Shown in pieces: positions 21,143 through 34,450 of a stretch of 64,000 nucleotides of DNA. A program made the position numbers and the translations under genes. This stretch comes from Rhizophagus irregularis. Its lineage: Eukaryota; Glomeromycota; Glomeromycetes; Glomerales; Glomeraceae. Under the pieces are notes generated by a model. The model ran no database searches. It was not told the origin of the DNA and worked only from the letters and a program-made list of their open reading frames with translations. Each line of letters starts with the position of its first letter. The first letter of the stretch is position 1. Location: assembly GCF_026210795.1 (NCBI RefSeq), contig NC_089445.1, positions 2,666,001 through 2,730,000 on the forward strand. The letters run 5' to 3'.

Positions 21143-22638
21143 TAAATTCTTTTCTCTCAATAATAAAAATATTTTTTCTTGAACTTTTTAAATAGATAAG
21201 ACCGAGGTTAGTCATCATTGCGTAACGGTAACTGAGGTCATAACCGGTGAGAATATTCGAGAGTGATCGAGACCGATAAAAACGGCAGTTACTCATCGTT
21301 GCGTAACTGCGGCCTTGGTGAAAATATCGAATATTTTATTAATTATTTATATAATTTCGAGAAGTAACAAAGAAAAAAGACTAAACAATTTGGCATGAAT
21401 CGTCGTGTGACTATATTTGTCGTATTTTTTGGAAAGTTTAAATTTAATTAATATATAAAAAGCTAATTTATTTAATTTTTTAACTAAAATAATGTTTATG
21501 TATTACTGAATATATATATTGTATTATTAATTATCACGATTAATGATCGGGAAATTCTGAAAAAAAATAATTTTTTTTTTAATCCTAAATTCCGTTTTTG
21601 TACACATCAAAATAAATCATAAATTAGCCAAATACGTCATAATCAATCATCGGCTTATTATAGATAATTAACCGGTCCGGTGAAGACCGTCCATTAATCA
21701 TTTGTGCTACTTGTACAACAAATTCTGATCCAAATAGTCATGTTCTTTTTTTTTTATTCAAACTACCAAATTTAGCTGTATCCATTCCTCAGTAAATTTC
21801 CGTAACCAGTTCTTAAATTCTAGATACTTAGAATATCGCTTCGAAAAGTACAAATGGGATGTAACACAGAGCGAGATCTACTTTATTCTTTGCAGATGAT
21901 GAATTGGATGATTTTTAAACTTAGGTATTCAAATTTGATTATTTGTTTAGAACTAATTTTTTTTTACCTTGAAATAAATAGTTTAGTTTGTTCTTTTTCA
22001 ATTTTTTTTTTAATTAGAATTGACTGTGACGTTAAAACGTGAGTATGCGAATAGTAAAGAAAAATGTCAAGCAATCTTTATAAACTGAATATAAAGAGGA
22101 TTTTTTGGGAGGTGCAAAATTGAAACAATAATTAACTTAAAAATTGTATAATGTTACTCAAAGGAATTGATCGAACCCATTCAAAGATTTGTGTGGATGA
22201 GAGAAAGATTACGCTGATTATTAAGGTTATTAGGGACCGGTATTGCCGGGACCAATAAAATCAAAATTTAACACCTCAAATTTCATATGACATTAACGAG
22301 AGCTAACGTTTTTTACGTTTGTCACAATTTTTTCGGATGTAAGATATATAACAAGGTAGTTATGATTTTCATGGCGCAATTCTGATTTCTACTATTAAGG
22401 AAGATTGTCAAAAGATCTGTGAACATTTTGTGAACATTATAATATTATTATCAAAGCATTAAATTATCCAACAAAATTTGATGCATATTTCGGATAAATT
22501 AATTCCGAGTGATATTTTACTGTTACTCTCAGACTCGCAGCAACAGGTGACAAAATTTAAAACGATTGTTTTTTGGCAAGTTTTCATTTTATGAAGATTA
22601 TAATAGTTTATTGCAGTTCTTTATTTTGGTTCTTATTA

Positions 22639-22890
22639 AGGTCATTTCAAATTAATTTTTAGTTTAACGTCCTCCCCTCCTCTATTTTTGGAAATTTTAA
22701 AATAATTTAAACACATATGTTCACATATGTTTAAAGTACCCCCTCTCTCTTTTCTGAAATTGGGTGTACCGAATATTTCCGATTTACCAAAAACTTCCGA
22801 AAATTTTAATTTGTTTAAATATCATGTTTGTTTAAATTATTCCCTCAAATTTTTCAGCCAGAAAGGACGTTAAACTAATTGGAATGTCCA
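22639..22890. mobile_element. About 252-bp inverted-repeat element (probable MITE)
   Basis: AGGTCATTTCAAATTA...TAGTTTAACGTCCT at the left faces the inverse AGGACGTTAAACTAATTGGA at the right. The inner 14 bp (TAGTTTAACGTCCT) match perfectly and the outer part imperfectly. TA lies on both sides. The inside is C/T-rich at one end. The size, ends and TA flanks suit a decayed Tc1/mariner-type MITE. Confidence 0.6.
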
Positions 22891-23408
22891 TATTTAACGA
22901 TAATACAATACATAATATTTAATGAAAGATTGACAATCTGATTAAATGATATTACAATTATGGTAAGAAATTAATTAGTTCCGGCAAAACTACGATAATT
23001 TTCCGGCTATTAAATTTACGGAAATATTTCTTCAATATGCCGAGCTGACAAATAAAAAAATTAAGTTTTTATAATCCTGCCGGTTAAATGTTTAAGCATA
23101 AAAAAAAAAGTGATGAAAAATTCGCGATTGTTTAAAAAAAATATATAAAGAGATGTCGAAATAGATTTTCAAAAGACAAAAAAAATTTTTTTTTTTAAAA
23201 AAAAAAAAAGATAAAAGGATATAAAAAGTTTCTTTTTTTTAGAAAAAATAAAAAAAAAACAGATATATCTTTTTTCAATTATTTTTTTTTTTTAAAAAAA
23301 AAGAAGAAAAGAAAAATCTTTTTTTTATATACCAAAATTATAAGAAAAACTCAAACATAATTAAAGAGAATTAATTAAAGAATTACAATCAATAATAAAT
23401 TAAAAAAC

Positions 23409-25868
23409 ATGTCATCAGAAAAAACTACAACACCAGATACAACTTCGACGGATTCAAACACTGTGGAGGAAATAAAAAACGTCAATGATAATAAAGTTGA
23501 GACAAACAATGATTTAGAAGCCCAAACAACAGTTGGTGGCGATAATAATGCAACGCCAAGAAATGGACAACCCCTAGTACAATTAGGGAGGCTCCAATTA
23601 TTTCTAGTGATGTTTGGGTATGTGATAACCTAATCAAATTAATGTTTATCCCGAAATTATCAGCAATTAACGATAAAATTTTTTTTTTTTAAAAAAAAAA
23701 GGTTGGCATTTGGTGTTTTGTTAGCTGCATTGGATCAAACTATCGTTGCGACGGCATTACCAGCGATTGCTTCAGACTTTAAAGCATTGGATAAAATTGC
23801 ATGGGTTGCCACTGCTTATTTACTGACAATGGTAAATTTTTGTCACGTGCTCATTCTTTACTGCGCTTTCTCTTTACACACATGTATTTAAAAAAATCTC
23901 TTTTACATGTTCTTAGACGGCTTTCCAACCAACTTATGGAAAATTTTCCGATATTTTCGGCAGAAAAGCAACGTTCTTATTTGCAGTTATAACGTTCGAA
24001 ATAGGAAGTTTACTATGCGGTTTAGCTCCAAATATGGTACTTACTTGACTAATAAAAATTTTTGTCTTATTGGTAATTTGTTTTTTTTAATTCTAATTTT
24101 CGTAATTTTCGTGATTTTTAGACCACAATGATTATTTTCCGTGCCATAGCCGGTGTAGGAGGTGGTGGTATTCTCAGTTTGGTTATGATTATAATATCAG
24201 ATATCGTTTCGCTTCAAGATCGTGGAAAATATCAAGGAATGATTGGTGGTGTTTATGGTGTCTCTTCCGTGATAGGTCCATTGCTCGGTGGAGCTTTTAC
24301 AGGTAAATAAATTCAAAATGCAAATAAAAAAAAAAAGGCCAATTTCAAATAAAGATACTAATCAATTATAATTTTTTTCATTTTTAAACTTAATTTAGAT
24401 CACGTAACTTGGAGGTAAATATATTGATAACAATTTATCAACTCTTCAATCATGTAACTGTTATTAATCCTTTTTTTTTTTTTTTTATATTTATTAGATG
24501 GTCATTTTATATTAACCTTCCGTTGGGAGCAATAACAGTTATTGTAGCAATATTCTTACTCCGTATACCACGTCCAAAAGGTTCATTATTGCAAAAACTT
24601 AAACGAATAGATTATATCGGAACAATAGTTGTAGTTGGATCTACTATAGCACTTTTATTACCATTGAATTGGGGAGGAAATGAATACCCGTGGAGTTCTC
24701 CCGTAATTATCGTATTATTAGTTGTTGGATTCGTTGGATATATAATATTTGGTCTCGTTGAAACCAAATTAGCAATCGAACCCGTTGCTCCTCGTAAGTT
24801 CGTTTGCTATTTAATCGAGAAAATTTGTACATCAGTAAAACTAATATAATATATTTTATTATTATAGCACATTTGTTTAAACGATTGCATGTCGTTGGAT
24901 GCTTTACTACAAATTTCTTTCAAGGAATGGCATTCTTTTCGTTGGTTTATTACGTTCCACTTTATTTCCAAGTCGTAAAAGGTGATTCTGGTAAGTATCT
25001 TTCTTTTTGAGAAAACCTCTTACTAAATATAATCTTTATAAACTTACGCCATCAATTTTGTTTTTCTTTCCTTAGCCACCACATCAGGTTTAGAGTTAAT
25101 TCCATTAATTCTTGGTGTAGTAATTGCCTCAGTATCTTCAGGACAAGCCGTATCACGAACCGACAAATTCGCTTATCGTACATTAAGTATGACAGGAGCA
25201 GCATTGATCGCAATTGGATCAGGATTGATAACTTTATGGGACGAAAATAGTGGAAGAGCACCTCAAATTTGTTATATGATTATTGCCGGCTTAGGAATAG
25301 GGCGTAAGTTATTTTTACATATAGCTGTTGGGGGGAAATATTTTTTTGAAAACTTTTTATTGACATTATTATGACTCTTTATTTTTTAAAGTTATAATGC
25401 AGACCACATTGCTTTGCGGACAAGGAATTGTCGAATATAAAGATGTTGCATCTGTTACTGCTCTTTTAATGTTCTTTAGATTAAGTAAGTACCAAAATTA
25501 ATTTTTTTTAAAAAAAAATGATGAAATTCAATAATATTAATAATTTATTTTTTTCATTAATTATTATAGTTGGTGCCGTATTTGGTGTTGCAATAGTTGG
25601 CACAATATTCTCAAATGTTCTTACTAATAATATTGAGAATATTGCAATTCCACCTGAACTCGCTGGCGCGGTAAAAGCTTCCGCTACTGTAGTTAATCAA
25701 TTACCAATAGAAATAAGGGGTCCAGTTATTTCCGCTTATGTTGGTGCTTTAAGAACTGCTTTCACAGCAGATATACCAATAGGTATATTATGTTTCCTTG
25801 CTTCACTCTTTATGGGAAATCATAAACCTAGTTTAAGAACTACTGATACAGTAGTCGCTTTTGAGTAA
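23409..25868 (+). CDS. MFS transporter, DHA2 (14-TM drug:H+ antiporter) type
   Basis: Ten exons (23409-23617, 23702-23831, 23917-24036, 24122-24302, 24399-24414, 24498-24793, 24868-24990, 25076-25303, 25392-25484, 25570-25868) join in frame to 564 residues, the usual size for this family. A hydrophilic Asp/Thr/Asn-rich N-tail of about 60 residues precedes the first membrane segment. LDQTIVATALPAIASDF is the DHA2 signature of TM1. GKFSDIFGRK at about 121-130 is motif A. GVSSVIGPLLGG at 199-210 is antiporter motif C. WRWSFYINLP follows. Exon 5 is a 16-nt microexon encoding DHVTW plus part of Arg. The transporter probably sits in the plasma or vacuolar membrane and exports small molecules against protons; the substrate is not predictable. 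No frameshift was found and all ten junctions keep phase. Confidence 0.9.
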
Positions 25869-26055
25869 ATAGAATTGCATATTCACATACATAAAAACTG
25901 TAATTTAATAATTTGTATAATACATTATTAGAAAAAAAAAACTCTATATAATTTTATTTATTTGTATGTAATCCTTAATTGTGTTTAGATAAATAAAAAA
26001 TTCATTGAAAAAAAAATATATGGCTGATTTTTCACGTGATATTTTTAATCCGAAG

Positions 26056-26137
26056 AATCGGATATAATTAATCCGTAAAGTATCGGATATAATTAATCCG
26101 TAAGTATAACTTTTAAGAATCGGATATAATTAATCCG
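26056..26137. repeat. Three copies of a 20-bp hairpin-forming unit
   Basis: ATCGGATATAATTAATCCG occurs at 26057-26075, 26082-26100 and 26119-26137, followed by a degraded fourth copy (ATACCGATTATAAC). Each copy is itself an interrupted palindrome (CGGAT...ATCCG). They lie about 190 bp after the transporter stop codon, so they may be in its 3' region. Confidence 0.7.
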
Positions 26138-26589
26138 AATACCGATTATAACTTTTGGTTAACTAAACATTATTAATTCGTCTGTAGTATTATGCATTTG
26201 TGTGACAGATGAGAACCAATGAATAAATTATTATAAGGATTATAAAGAAAATTCAATTCTTTAATTCCTTCAACTAATTTAATTACCTTATAAATTGTAA
26301 AACATTAAATACTTTAGATTTGAAGAATTGATTTGCGGATGATTCAAATTTAATGATTGCGTGCTTCTATAAAGTTTATCAATAATAACAAACAAAACGT
26401 AATTCAAAAAAAAACTTCAATTAAAAGTTTCTATCGGATGTAATAATATTATAAGTTTACAATTATATAACAAAGTGTTCATCCTTTCATAATAATCTTA
26501 TCGGATGTTAAATATTGCTAATATAGATAACAAAGTTATGTAGTGTGATGTTCAACTAGAATATTAGAAGCAACGTTGAACTTTTTTTT

Positions 26590-26815
26590 TTTTCTTTCAA
26601 TTCTTCCAATTCCAATATTCCAAATCTTCCAATTCCAATTCCAATTCCTTCAATTCCAAAATTCCAAAAATTCCGATAAAATTATTGGAAGGTTCAAATA
26701 AGATTGGATGTACTTTGCATAAATGGCATAAATATTATTTACAATAAAAAAAAAAAATTATTTGGAACATTGGAACATTGGAAGGATATTGGAATTGGAA
26801 GGTCCCAATTCCAAT
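26590..26815. repeat. TTCCAA / TTGGAA low-complexity pair
   Basis: The left part is dense in TTCCAATTCCAATATTCC-like strings. The right part (26760-26810) is dense in the complementary GGAACATTGGAATTGGAAGG type. The two halves could pair into a long imperfect hairpin. A TTGGAAGA stretch of the same wording occurs near 4235-4275. Confidence 0.45.
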
Positions 26816-28659
26816 GAAAAAAAAAATAAAAAATAAAAAATAAAATGTTTATTGAAAAAATATTAAAAATATTTTTATTAAAATTATTTTTTTATCGGTT
26901 TTAAAAAAATCAAAAAAAAAAACTTTTTTTCAATTTTTGTTCGGAAAAAATATATTCCTAAATATAAAAAAAAATTACAAAAAAAAAAAGAATTTTTTTT
27001 TAAAAAAAAAATTGTTGTAAAAACCGATACTTTTTTTTTAATCATTTTATTAAATATTGATTTTTACCATTTTTATATTTATAAATATTTATAAATAAAA
27101 GTTAAAAATTTTTTTAAAAAAAGAAAGTCGCTAAATTTACTTTTTTTTTATTTTATTTTATTTTTTTTTTTTTTCATCGATTATCAAAAATTTCTATGTT
27201 AAAATTTAAATAATTCTGACCAGCATTATGATTTATTCTGAAGAAACTGATGAATAAATCACGTGATATTTGGGAGAAAGGTATATTGGATTTTTTTTTT
27301 ATTTTTAATTTTGAGAATAATTTGAATAATTTCCAAAACTTTTTATTATATCCTTGATTAATAAAGATTTATTTTGCTTTCAGCGATCATATTATACGCA
27401 GAAAGAAAAACACATAACACACGAAAAAAAATATTACATTGTATGCGAGACACTAAGTGACGGACTAAATGGTCAGATTTTTTTTTTAAAATGAGGGGAT
27501 TGGTCTAAAACCTAAGTTCTTTTAGTGTTTTTTCCGTTAATGATAAACCTGAACCTTTTGTGTTTAAGTACTGTAATGCAATAATACGTGACGAACTGAC
27601 GATATTGTCGTTATTTAAAAAATAATTAAATACGCCGGGTCTAAATGTTAGTACTAGAAAAATTTAACATATGAATAATTTAAATTTAATTTATTATAAT
27701 TTTTGAATCTGATGATTTTTAGGAAATTAAATAAATCCACTTATTACATATTTGATATATTGAGACGAGTATTTTATATGGGCGGACGCAAAAGAGGGGT
27801 CTTTTAATCAGTGTTATACGGTATATATGCTATACGGTATATATATTATTATCATTGAAGACAGTTATTGAGATTTGAATAATCTTTTTTAGAAAAGAAA
27901 GGCATTATAACGAAAGGGAACAATAATTCAGAATATTTTTGCAGAATTTGGAAAGAGATTTATCAAATTTTGTACGAATACTCTCGAATACTCCATAACA
28001 AGAATTTAGAGTTGTGACTTGTGAAGGTATGAGAATGAGTCCATTTTTAATAAGAATAACGTATTACAGTTCAATGTTTGAATATTTGATTTAATTAGTC
28101 CATCCCCAGCGCAACGCGTTAGATTCAACTTTCTGTATAGCATTTGGTACTCATATTGTATTTTGGTAGCATTGATACTCATATTGGTACTTTGGTAATA
28201 AAATTATATACAATAGGTAATCTAATAAATCTCGCTTTTAGAATAGACTTTAAAAAAGAAGGAAAAAATGGTAAAGAAATTTATGAAAATTATAATTATT
28301 GATTAAAATTTAACAAATCAGGGTATCAGACCATCTTTAATATTAACTGAAATAACGTTATGAAATATATAATAAATTCACTTTTTTCTCATGCTTATTT
28401 ATAATAATTTTTTTAATAAAAGAAAGCGTTTTATTGTTACTATCTCTATTATTATCTTTACCACCTTTACCATCAAACGTTCTACATAGGTGTTCTACAT
28501 AAATGTTTTAAAACAATATTCTACGTACCTTTTTGAAAAAATGTACGAAATGATCAATAATTTAGATAAAAGACAATCAAATGATTTTAATAATTAAATT
28601 TTTGGATGTGTTTTAAGAAAAAATTAATATTTAACTTAAACAATTTCTCTCGTTGCGCT

Positions 28660-28963
28660 TTATAGATCAACACCTTTATGTATTGATCCAATATCTGGCG
28701 ACTTTAGTATTCGATTTGGAACTTTATGTATATTATATTGTTCCCACAGTACAAACAAATTTTTATTGACTCCTAATGCATAACAACCTTTGGGTGCGCA
28801 ATCATCACGCTATTTTAGATATTAGTTCTATAGTCGGTGTTGAATCATCAAGTTTCTTGGTAGCAACAATCATATGTTCACATTCTTGGGGATAGTACCC
28901 TAGTTTTAAGTTTTATGTAAATTCACAAAATTCTACGTGAATCTTTTGTTCAGCCAGAATATT
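28660..28963 (-). pseudogene. Decayed coding remnant, family not recognised
   Basis: On the minus strand a protein-like reading runs through NILAEQKIHVEFCEFT, a TAA, NLKLGYYPQECEHMIVATKK, LDDSTPTIELISKI, a frame change, then DDCAPKGCYALGVNKNLFVL and WEQYNIHKVPNRILKSPDIG to a stop. Residue composition is far from AT-driven noise, with His, Cys, Pro and Trp well represented. At least one in-frame stop and one frameshift break it. SPDIGSI loosely recalls the SPDIGPI near the end of the kinase tails in this window, but the rest does not match them. No start or flanking exons were found. Confidence 0.5.
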
Positions 28964-30116
28964 AAATTAACTACTTCAACAGTTTAATTACTTTAACGGT
29001 TAATTACTTCAATTACTTCAATAGTTCGGCCAAACAATCAAACAACCAGTACGAACACGAACACCCTAAGAAATAAACAATTGGTTTACCAAATCAATAT
29101 TTTTATTCGATAAAAAAAATAATGTTTCACATTTTTAAATAAATCGATGAAATTTATTAAAATAATTATCTTTTTTTGTCTTTATTCATTTTTGATCTCT
29201 GAATTTCGTACGTATCACAAAATTTCAACAAGTAGCAACAAGTTATCAAGTTCTGATTGATCCATAAAAAAAAAGGAAATGCGCAGAAAAAAAAAAAAAA
29301 AAAAAGACTGCGCTTTCTTTTTCTGTAAGATTCTTTTTTCTGAAAATAGTTTTCTAAAGAAAAAGCATGCTTCGCCTTTTCGGAAAGGTCCGCCTTCCTT
29401 TTTCGAACAAACGCTAAAAAAAAAAAAAATCATGTGATAGTTTACTAATCACCAATTGAAATAAAAAAAAAGAACTTTCCTCTTCTTCCCCTTTATATTA
29501 AATAATTTATGGAATCATTGTGGGAGTATAATTTCATGGGGTTAATGTACAAGTACAATGTAATAAAAAAGTTATATTCTCGGAAGTCTCCATTAAAAGT
29601 TATAAAAAGAAGTCTTAGAATCAAAAGATTGTAATAGTCACTAAAAAGGGAATGTTTCAATGATTTTGGTGTGACCAGTGTCATGGTTCTTTTTTTTTGG
29701 TGTGACAAGACGCATGTTATGACTTATGACTCAGTCCTCATTAGTTCACGTGATTCATTTTTTTTCGCCACATTTTTATTGCTTAATAATTCATTTATTA
29801 ATTGGTGGCAAACATTGCTATTGTTTAATAAAAAAAAAATAAGGGATAAAGTAAAAGGGATAAAGTAAAGGGGTTAAAGTAAAAAGATTGTTAAAAAAAA
29901 AACTAAAATGGCATAAATTGATGAGCCACTTAGATTTAGAGGGATGAACTTCTCTAACACCTAATATGCGCTATGAAAGTTTAAAATGTGTTTCATTCAA
30001 TTTTTTTTTTTTGTCCCGTTCCAAACACAATACTTACAATACTTGTAACGAATTTAGCGAATAAGAAATTAATTTATTAATTATTAATTTTTTATTAATT
30101 AGTTTATAAGGTTCAA

Positions 30117-30151
<35 letters not shown>

Positions 30152-32149
30152 GATATTTATTATTACTACATACAGTATATATTAATTCAATTAATTTTTT
30201 AGGTTCAGCACGTGCCATGGATCAACCTTTGTCCGAAAATATATTAAAAAATTATAAAATTAATTATAATAATTAATTTTTAATATATATTAATATAAAG
30301 ATAAACTCTATATATTTCCTTTTATATGAGAAGTAGTCAAACGATAAATGAATGAAATTAACCATATCAAGAAATTGTTATGGGCCCTACACTATGCAGG
30401 TATGACAAAAAAAGGGTAATGCGCAGTTTGAGAATTTTTTTTTTTAAAAAAAAAAAAAAATATTTTTTTCTTTGCAAAATAAAATGTAAAAGAAAAAATT
30501 CGAAACCAACAATAATAAAGCAATTTCATTCAATTATTGTGTTTTTTTTTTTGAGGGTTTTTTTTTTGTTTAATATTTTTTTTTTTTTTTGCATCAGGAT
30601 AATTAAAATATTAAATAGGAAACATCATACCATAAAAAAGTAATTTATTTACGCAGCCTTTTGTTAAGGGTTTACCGAAACCAATATTTTAATGAATAAA
30701 CAAAATAAACCAAAATAAAAAAAAAAAAACAAAAAATATTATTTGAAAATTAATTATTGGAAAATTATTGGGAATGTTTATCAAAGATTCCTATTATATT
30801 ATTGGAAGTAAGTTATCGTACTATATCAAAATCACCCTGACCACCCCATGAATACTATATATGGATCCATTTTTTAAAAAAGATTTCATACAAGGATTAC
30901 GTTAACATGTTAATCTGAAATAAGGGTTGAAAGTTAACATTAATTATCTGTAATATTCTTTTATATTATTGGCGCGTAATCAACCCTTGAAAATATCGGG
31001 TTTAGTTGAGAATTAAGGTGGTGAGAATTTTTTTTTTTAACGGAATCTTCGAAATTTTTTCAAATAATATGATTTCTTTTGTTTTTATTTTATTTGGCGT
31101 ATTATTATTATTCGTATTATTCCCAACTAAATTATTCCTATCCAAAAATTGTTCCAATTATTCCTATTTAAAAAAAATTTATTCTTATTAAGTACCCGAA
31201 TTTTTTTTTTTCAAATGTTTATTAATTCAAAAGCAAGTTACAGATGACTTTTACGACCCTTATCGCCATAATCACCCCTTCACCTTATGATAGTCACAAC
31301 TATATTTGGCTCAAAAGAAATTCCAACTTCGTGTAACCGCATAACTTTTAAACTTGTCTTAGTTCCTGTTATTTTCCTTACTTTTTTTTTTAAACGCATA
31401 TTACAAAAAAAAAAAAAAAAAAAATGATTTCAAAGAATGGAAAATTAAATGAATGTGTCATGTCAAGCATACTGCATGCAAAGGTATTACATTATTATAA
31501 AATTTCCAAAAATGTTTTTTTAAAAGAAAGAAATATTCATAATGATACTTTAATGAATGGACAAACAAATAAAAAACGAATAAAGAATAAATATGTATAT
31601 ATGAAATAAAACAATACTTGTAAAAAAAATGCGTACCCGTTAAAGTCAATTTAGTTATCCGATAAAATGAATTATTCGGTAAAAGTTCAATTATTTCTTA
31701 TCGTGAAAAAAAAATTTTTTTTATTTTTATTTTTTTTATTTTTATTTTATTTTTATTTATTTATTTGTCTTATTTGTTCTTTATTTTTATTTTTATTTTT
31801 ATTTTTATACATAAATTACATAAATAAAAAAAAATACTTTTTTTTCCCAAATTAAACTTGTTATTTTTTTCATTTTTTTTTAACCAATTCAAATACTCCG
31901 AAATTCCCAGCAGGAGAAAAAAAAATAAAAGATATTTTATTTTTTTGAAATTATCGCGTGCCATTTTTAATAAAGAATTTAGTAAATTTAAATTTTATTT
32001 TTTTTTATTTATAAAATAACAATTAATAATTAATAACCTAAAAATTTACCTAATTATGGTATATCAACAATTGTTTTGCGTAATTTTATGTCATATGTCA
32101 TTAAAGTACATTAATCATTTTAGATTGGTTCAATAAAAATTGATGATTT

Positions 32150-32460
32150 TTTTAATAATAATAATAAAATAATTAAAATAATTATAATTATAATTATAAC
32201 AATTATAATTATATAAACTAATAATAATAACTGATAACTAATAATAATAACAGATAAACAATAATAATAATAAATAGATAGAATAATAATAAAATAGAAT
32301 AGAATAATAATAAATAGATAGATAAATAGATAAATAGATAAACAATTAGATAAATAGATAAATAAATACGATAAATAAATAAATAAAAAAATAATAATAA
32401 TAATAATAATAAAAATAATAAAAAAATAATTAATAATAACCAACAATAATAATAATTTTT
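32150..32460. repeat. Compound AT microsatellite (TAA, ATAG, AATA)
   Basis: Runs of AATAAT, ATAGATAAATAG and AATAAATA follow one another. The apparent open frame across this block on the minus strand is Ile/Tyr/Leu-only and is produced by the repeats. Confidence 0.8.
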
Positions 32461-33149
32461 TTTTCACGGTTTAAAAAATTTAAAAATAATTTTTTTTAAA
32501 TAAAAAAAAAAAATCGCGCTTCAAACCAAGTTTTTTTTTTTAAAAACCAAAAGGGCACAAAAAAACATAGGGCACCGGTTTAGTGGTTCAACCGGTTTGG
32601 GTTCCTTTTGAAAGCCATTTCAGAAGTAGATTATCAATCAAATCTATGCATCATTTGTCTACCATTTTGCATAAAATATAATAAATAATTTATCCTAATA
32701 AAGTCTAAGTTCAAATAAAAAGGTTTCACTACCGATTTTATGCTATTGTATGTTTTTGTTTATAAATTATATAATCACTTGCATTATTTTAATGTTATAA
32801 TAAAAAAGTTTAGTGTAATAACTTTAATAAATCAATGGGACTCTTTAAAAAAAACGTGATTTATTTATTTTTTTTTTAGCGCTTGTCGATCTTGTATTCT
32901 TGTCACACGAAAATTATCATTAGGGTAAAGTATTTACGTTAGGTTAAATGCTGTTATTAATTACGTTAGGTTAAAATATTCAAAAAAAATACTTTTAATC
33001 TTTTTAATCCCGACCTAATTAATATTACTTCATTACTTCATAAAAATGGGTTAGTTTTTTCCAAAATAAATATATTAATAATGATCTTTGATTAAATTTT
33101 AAAAATTGATTAAAAACATCAATTAACGCCAATCGTACATCTATGATAA

Positions 33150-33850
33150 TTTATGATAATTTATAATAATGGGTTAAGATCCTTTTTATGATTTTCCCAA
33201 ATAAATATATGTTAATATAAGTTAGTATATGATTTTTCAAGAAAACGCAAATAATTATACTATTTTTCCGAATAAATAAATAAATATACAAGTTAGTATA
33301 ATAATTATACGATTTTGCCAAATAATTATACGATTTTTCCAAATAATTATACGATTTTACCAAATAAATATATGATTTTATGAATTTTCCAAGTTAAAAA
33401 TATTTTTCCAAGTTAGTATATGATTTTCAAAATATATATTACGATTTTTCCAAAATAAATCTAGGGATTTCAAATAAATACATGATTTTTCCAAGTTAAT
33501 CCAATTTGGTATATGATTTAATTATACGGGTTTCAAATAAATATACGATTTTTCCAAATAAATATATGGGTTTTCAACTAAATATATGATTTTTTCCAAG
33601 TTAATATATGATTTTTCCAAGTAAGTATATGATTTTCCAAATAATTATACGATTTTTCCAAATAAATATATGATTTTTTAAATAAATGTATGATTTTTCC
33701 AAATATATTTTTCAAAGTAAATATATGATTTTTCCAAATAAATATATGATAAATATACGATTTTTCCAAATTAATATACGATTTTTTCCAAATAAATATA
33801 CGATTATAATTTATGATTTTACAATGAATTTTCCAAATAAATATAAAAAC
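33150..33850. repeat. Degenerate 20-22-bp tandem repeat array
   Basis: Dozens of copies of AAATAAATATATGATTTTTCC with variants (AATTATACGATTTTTCC, AGTTAATATATGATTTTTCC). The array gives repetitive Trp/Lys/Tyr/Ile frames on the minus strand that are shadows of the repeat. Confidence 0.8.
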
Positions 33851-34450
33851 GCGTATAATGAATAAGTTTCCATCCATGTGCAAAAACTCATGTATTACCT
33901 TTATTTTAGTTTTACCTTTTTTTTTAAAAAAATAAAATATTTTTCATGCGCTTATTTCATTTTAATTGTGCGTTAGCTAGAATGGTACTTGCACATTTAA
34001 AACAGTGGAAATAGTGGATGATACATATTAATTTAAAAGGAAAACATAAATAGATTCCATTATACCTATATATTGGCATCTCATGAAATCAAACCGGCCC
34101 ATAATCCCCTTTGATATCATGATTCTCAAAATTTACGTGATCAACATAGTTTCATGTTGTCATTACTAAAAAAAACCAGTAGATCTACTGATCTCCTTAG
34201 TCAACTGATTTATATATTTTTTCAATGAAAAAGCGATCCGGATGAATCCGGATATTTTAATAATATGACGGATAAAATTTTTGAATAATATGATAGAAAA
34301 ATTTTTAAATAATATGATAAATTGATAATGTTATCTGAATGGAATTATTTTTTTTTTTATTCCGGATGAACCGAAACTTATCTGCAACTTGTCATTCGTT
34401 CAAATTCTGTACGGATATTCCGATAATCCACCAAAACATGACATGACATG

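Larger units (their letters stand above)
19530..23408. other. Intergenic rich in miniature elements and palindromes
   Basis: It contains the CCGGTTAA-rich element (about 19825-20185), a near-perfect cruciform (20189-20237), a TA-flanked MITE (20957-21142), a partial direct repeat around 21205-21320 (CATCATTGCGTAACGG / CATCGTTGCGTAACTG), a second MITE (22639-22890) and the homopolymer-rich region just before the transporter gene. No coding sequence was recognised. Confidence 0.5.
25869..28659. other. AT-rich intergenic with short repeats
   Basis: It holds a triple repeat of CGGATATAATTAATCCG-type units (26056-26137), a TTCCAA/TTGGAA-rich stretch (26590-26815) that can fold on itself, homopolymers (26820-27180) and two copies of ATACGGTATATAT near 27820-27845. 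No gene recognised. Confidence 0.5.

Noticed and set aside
32120-32467. 115-codon hydrophobic minus-strand frame
   Set aside because: Ile/Tyr/Leu-only product of a TAA/ATAG microsatellite.
33578-33883. Repeated Trp-Lys/Tyr-Ile frame
   Set aside because: Shadow of the 21-bp tandem repeat array, not a repeat protein.
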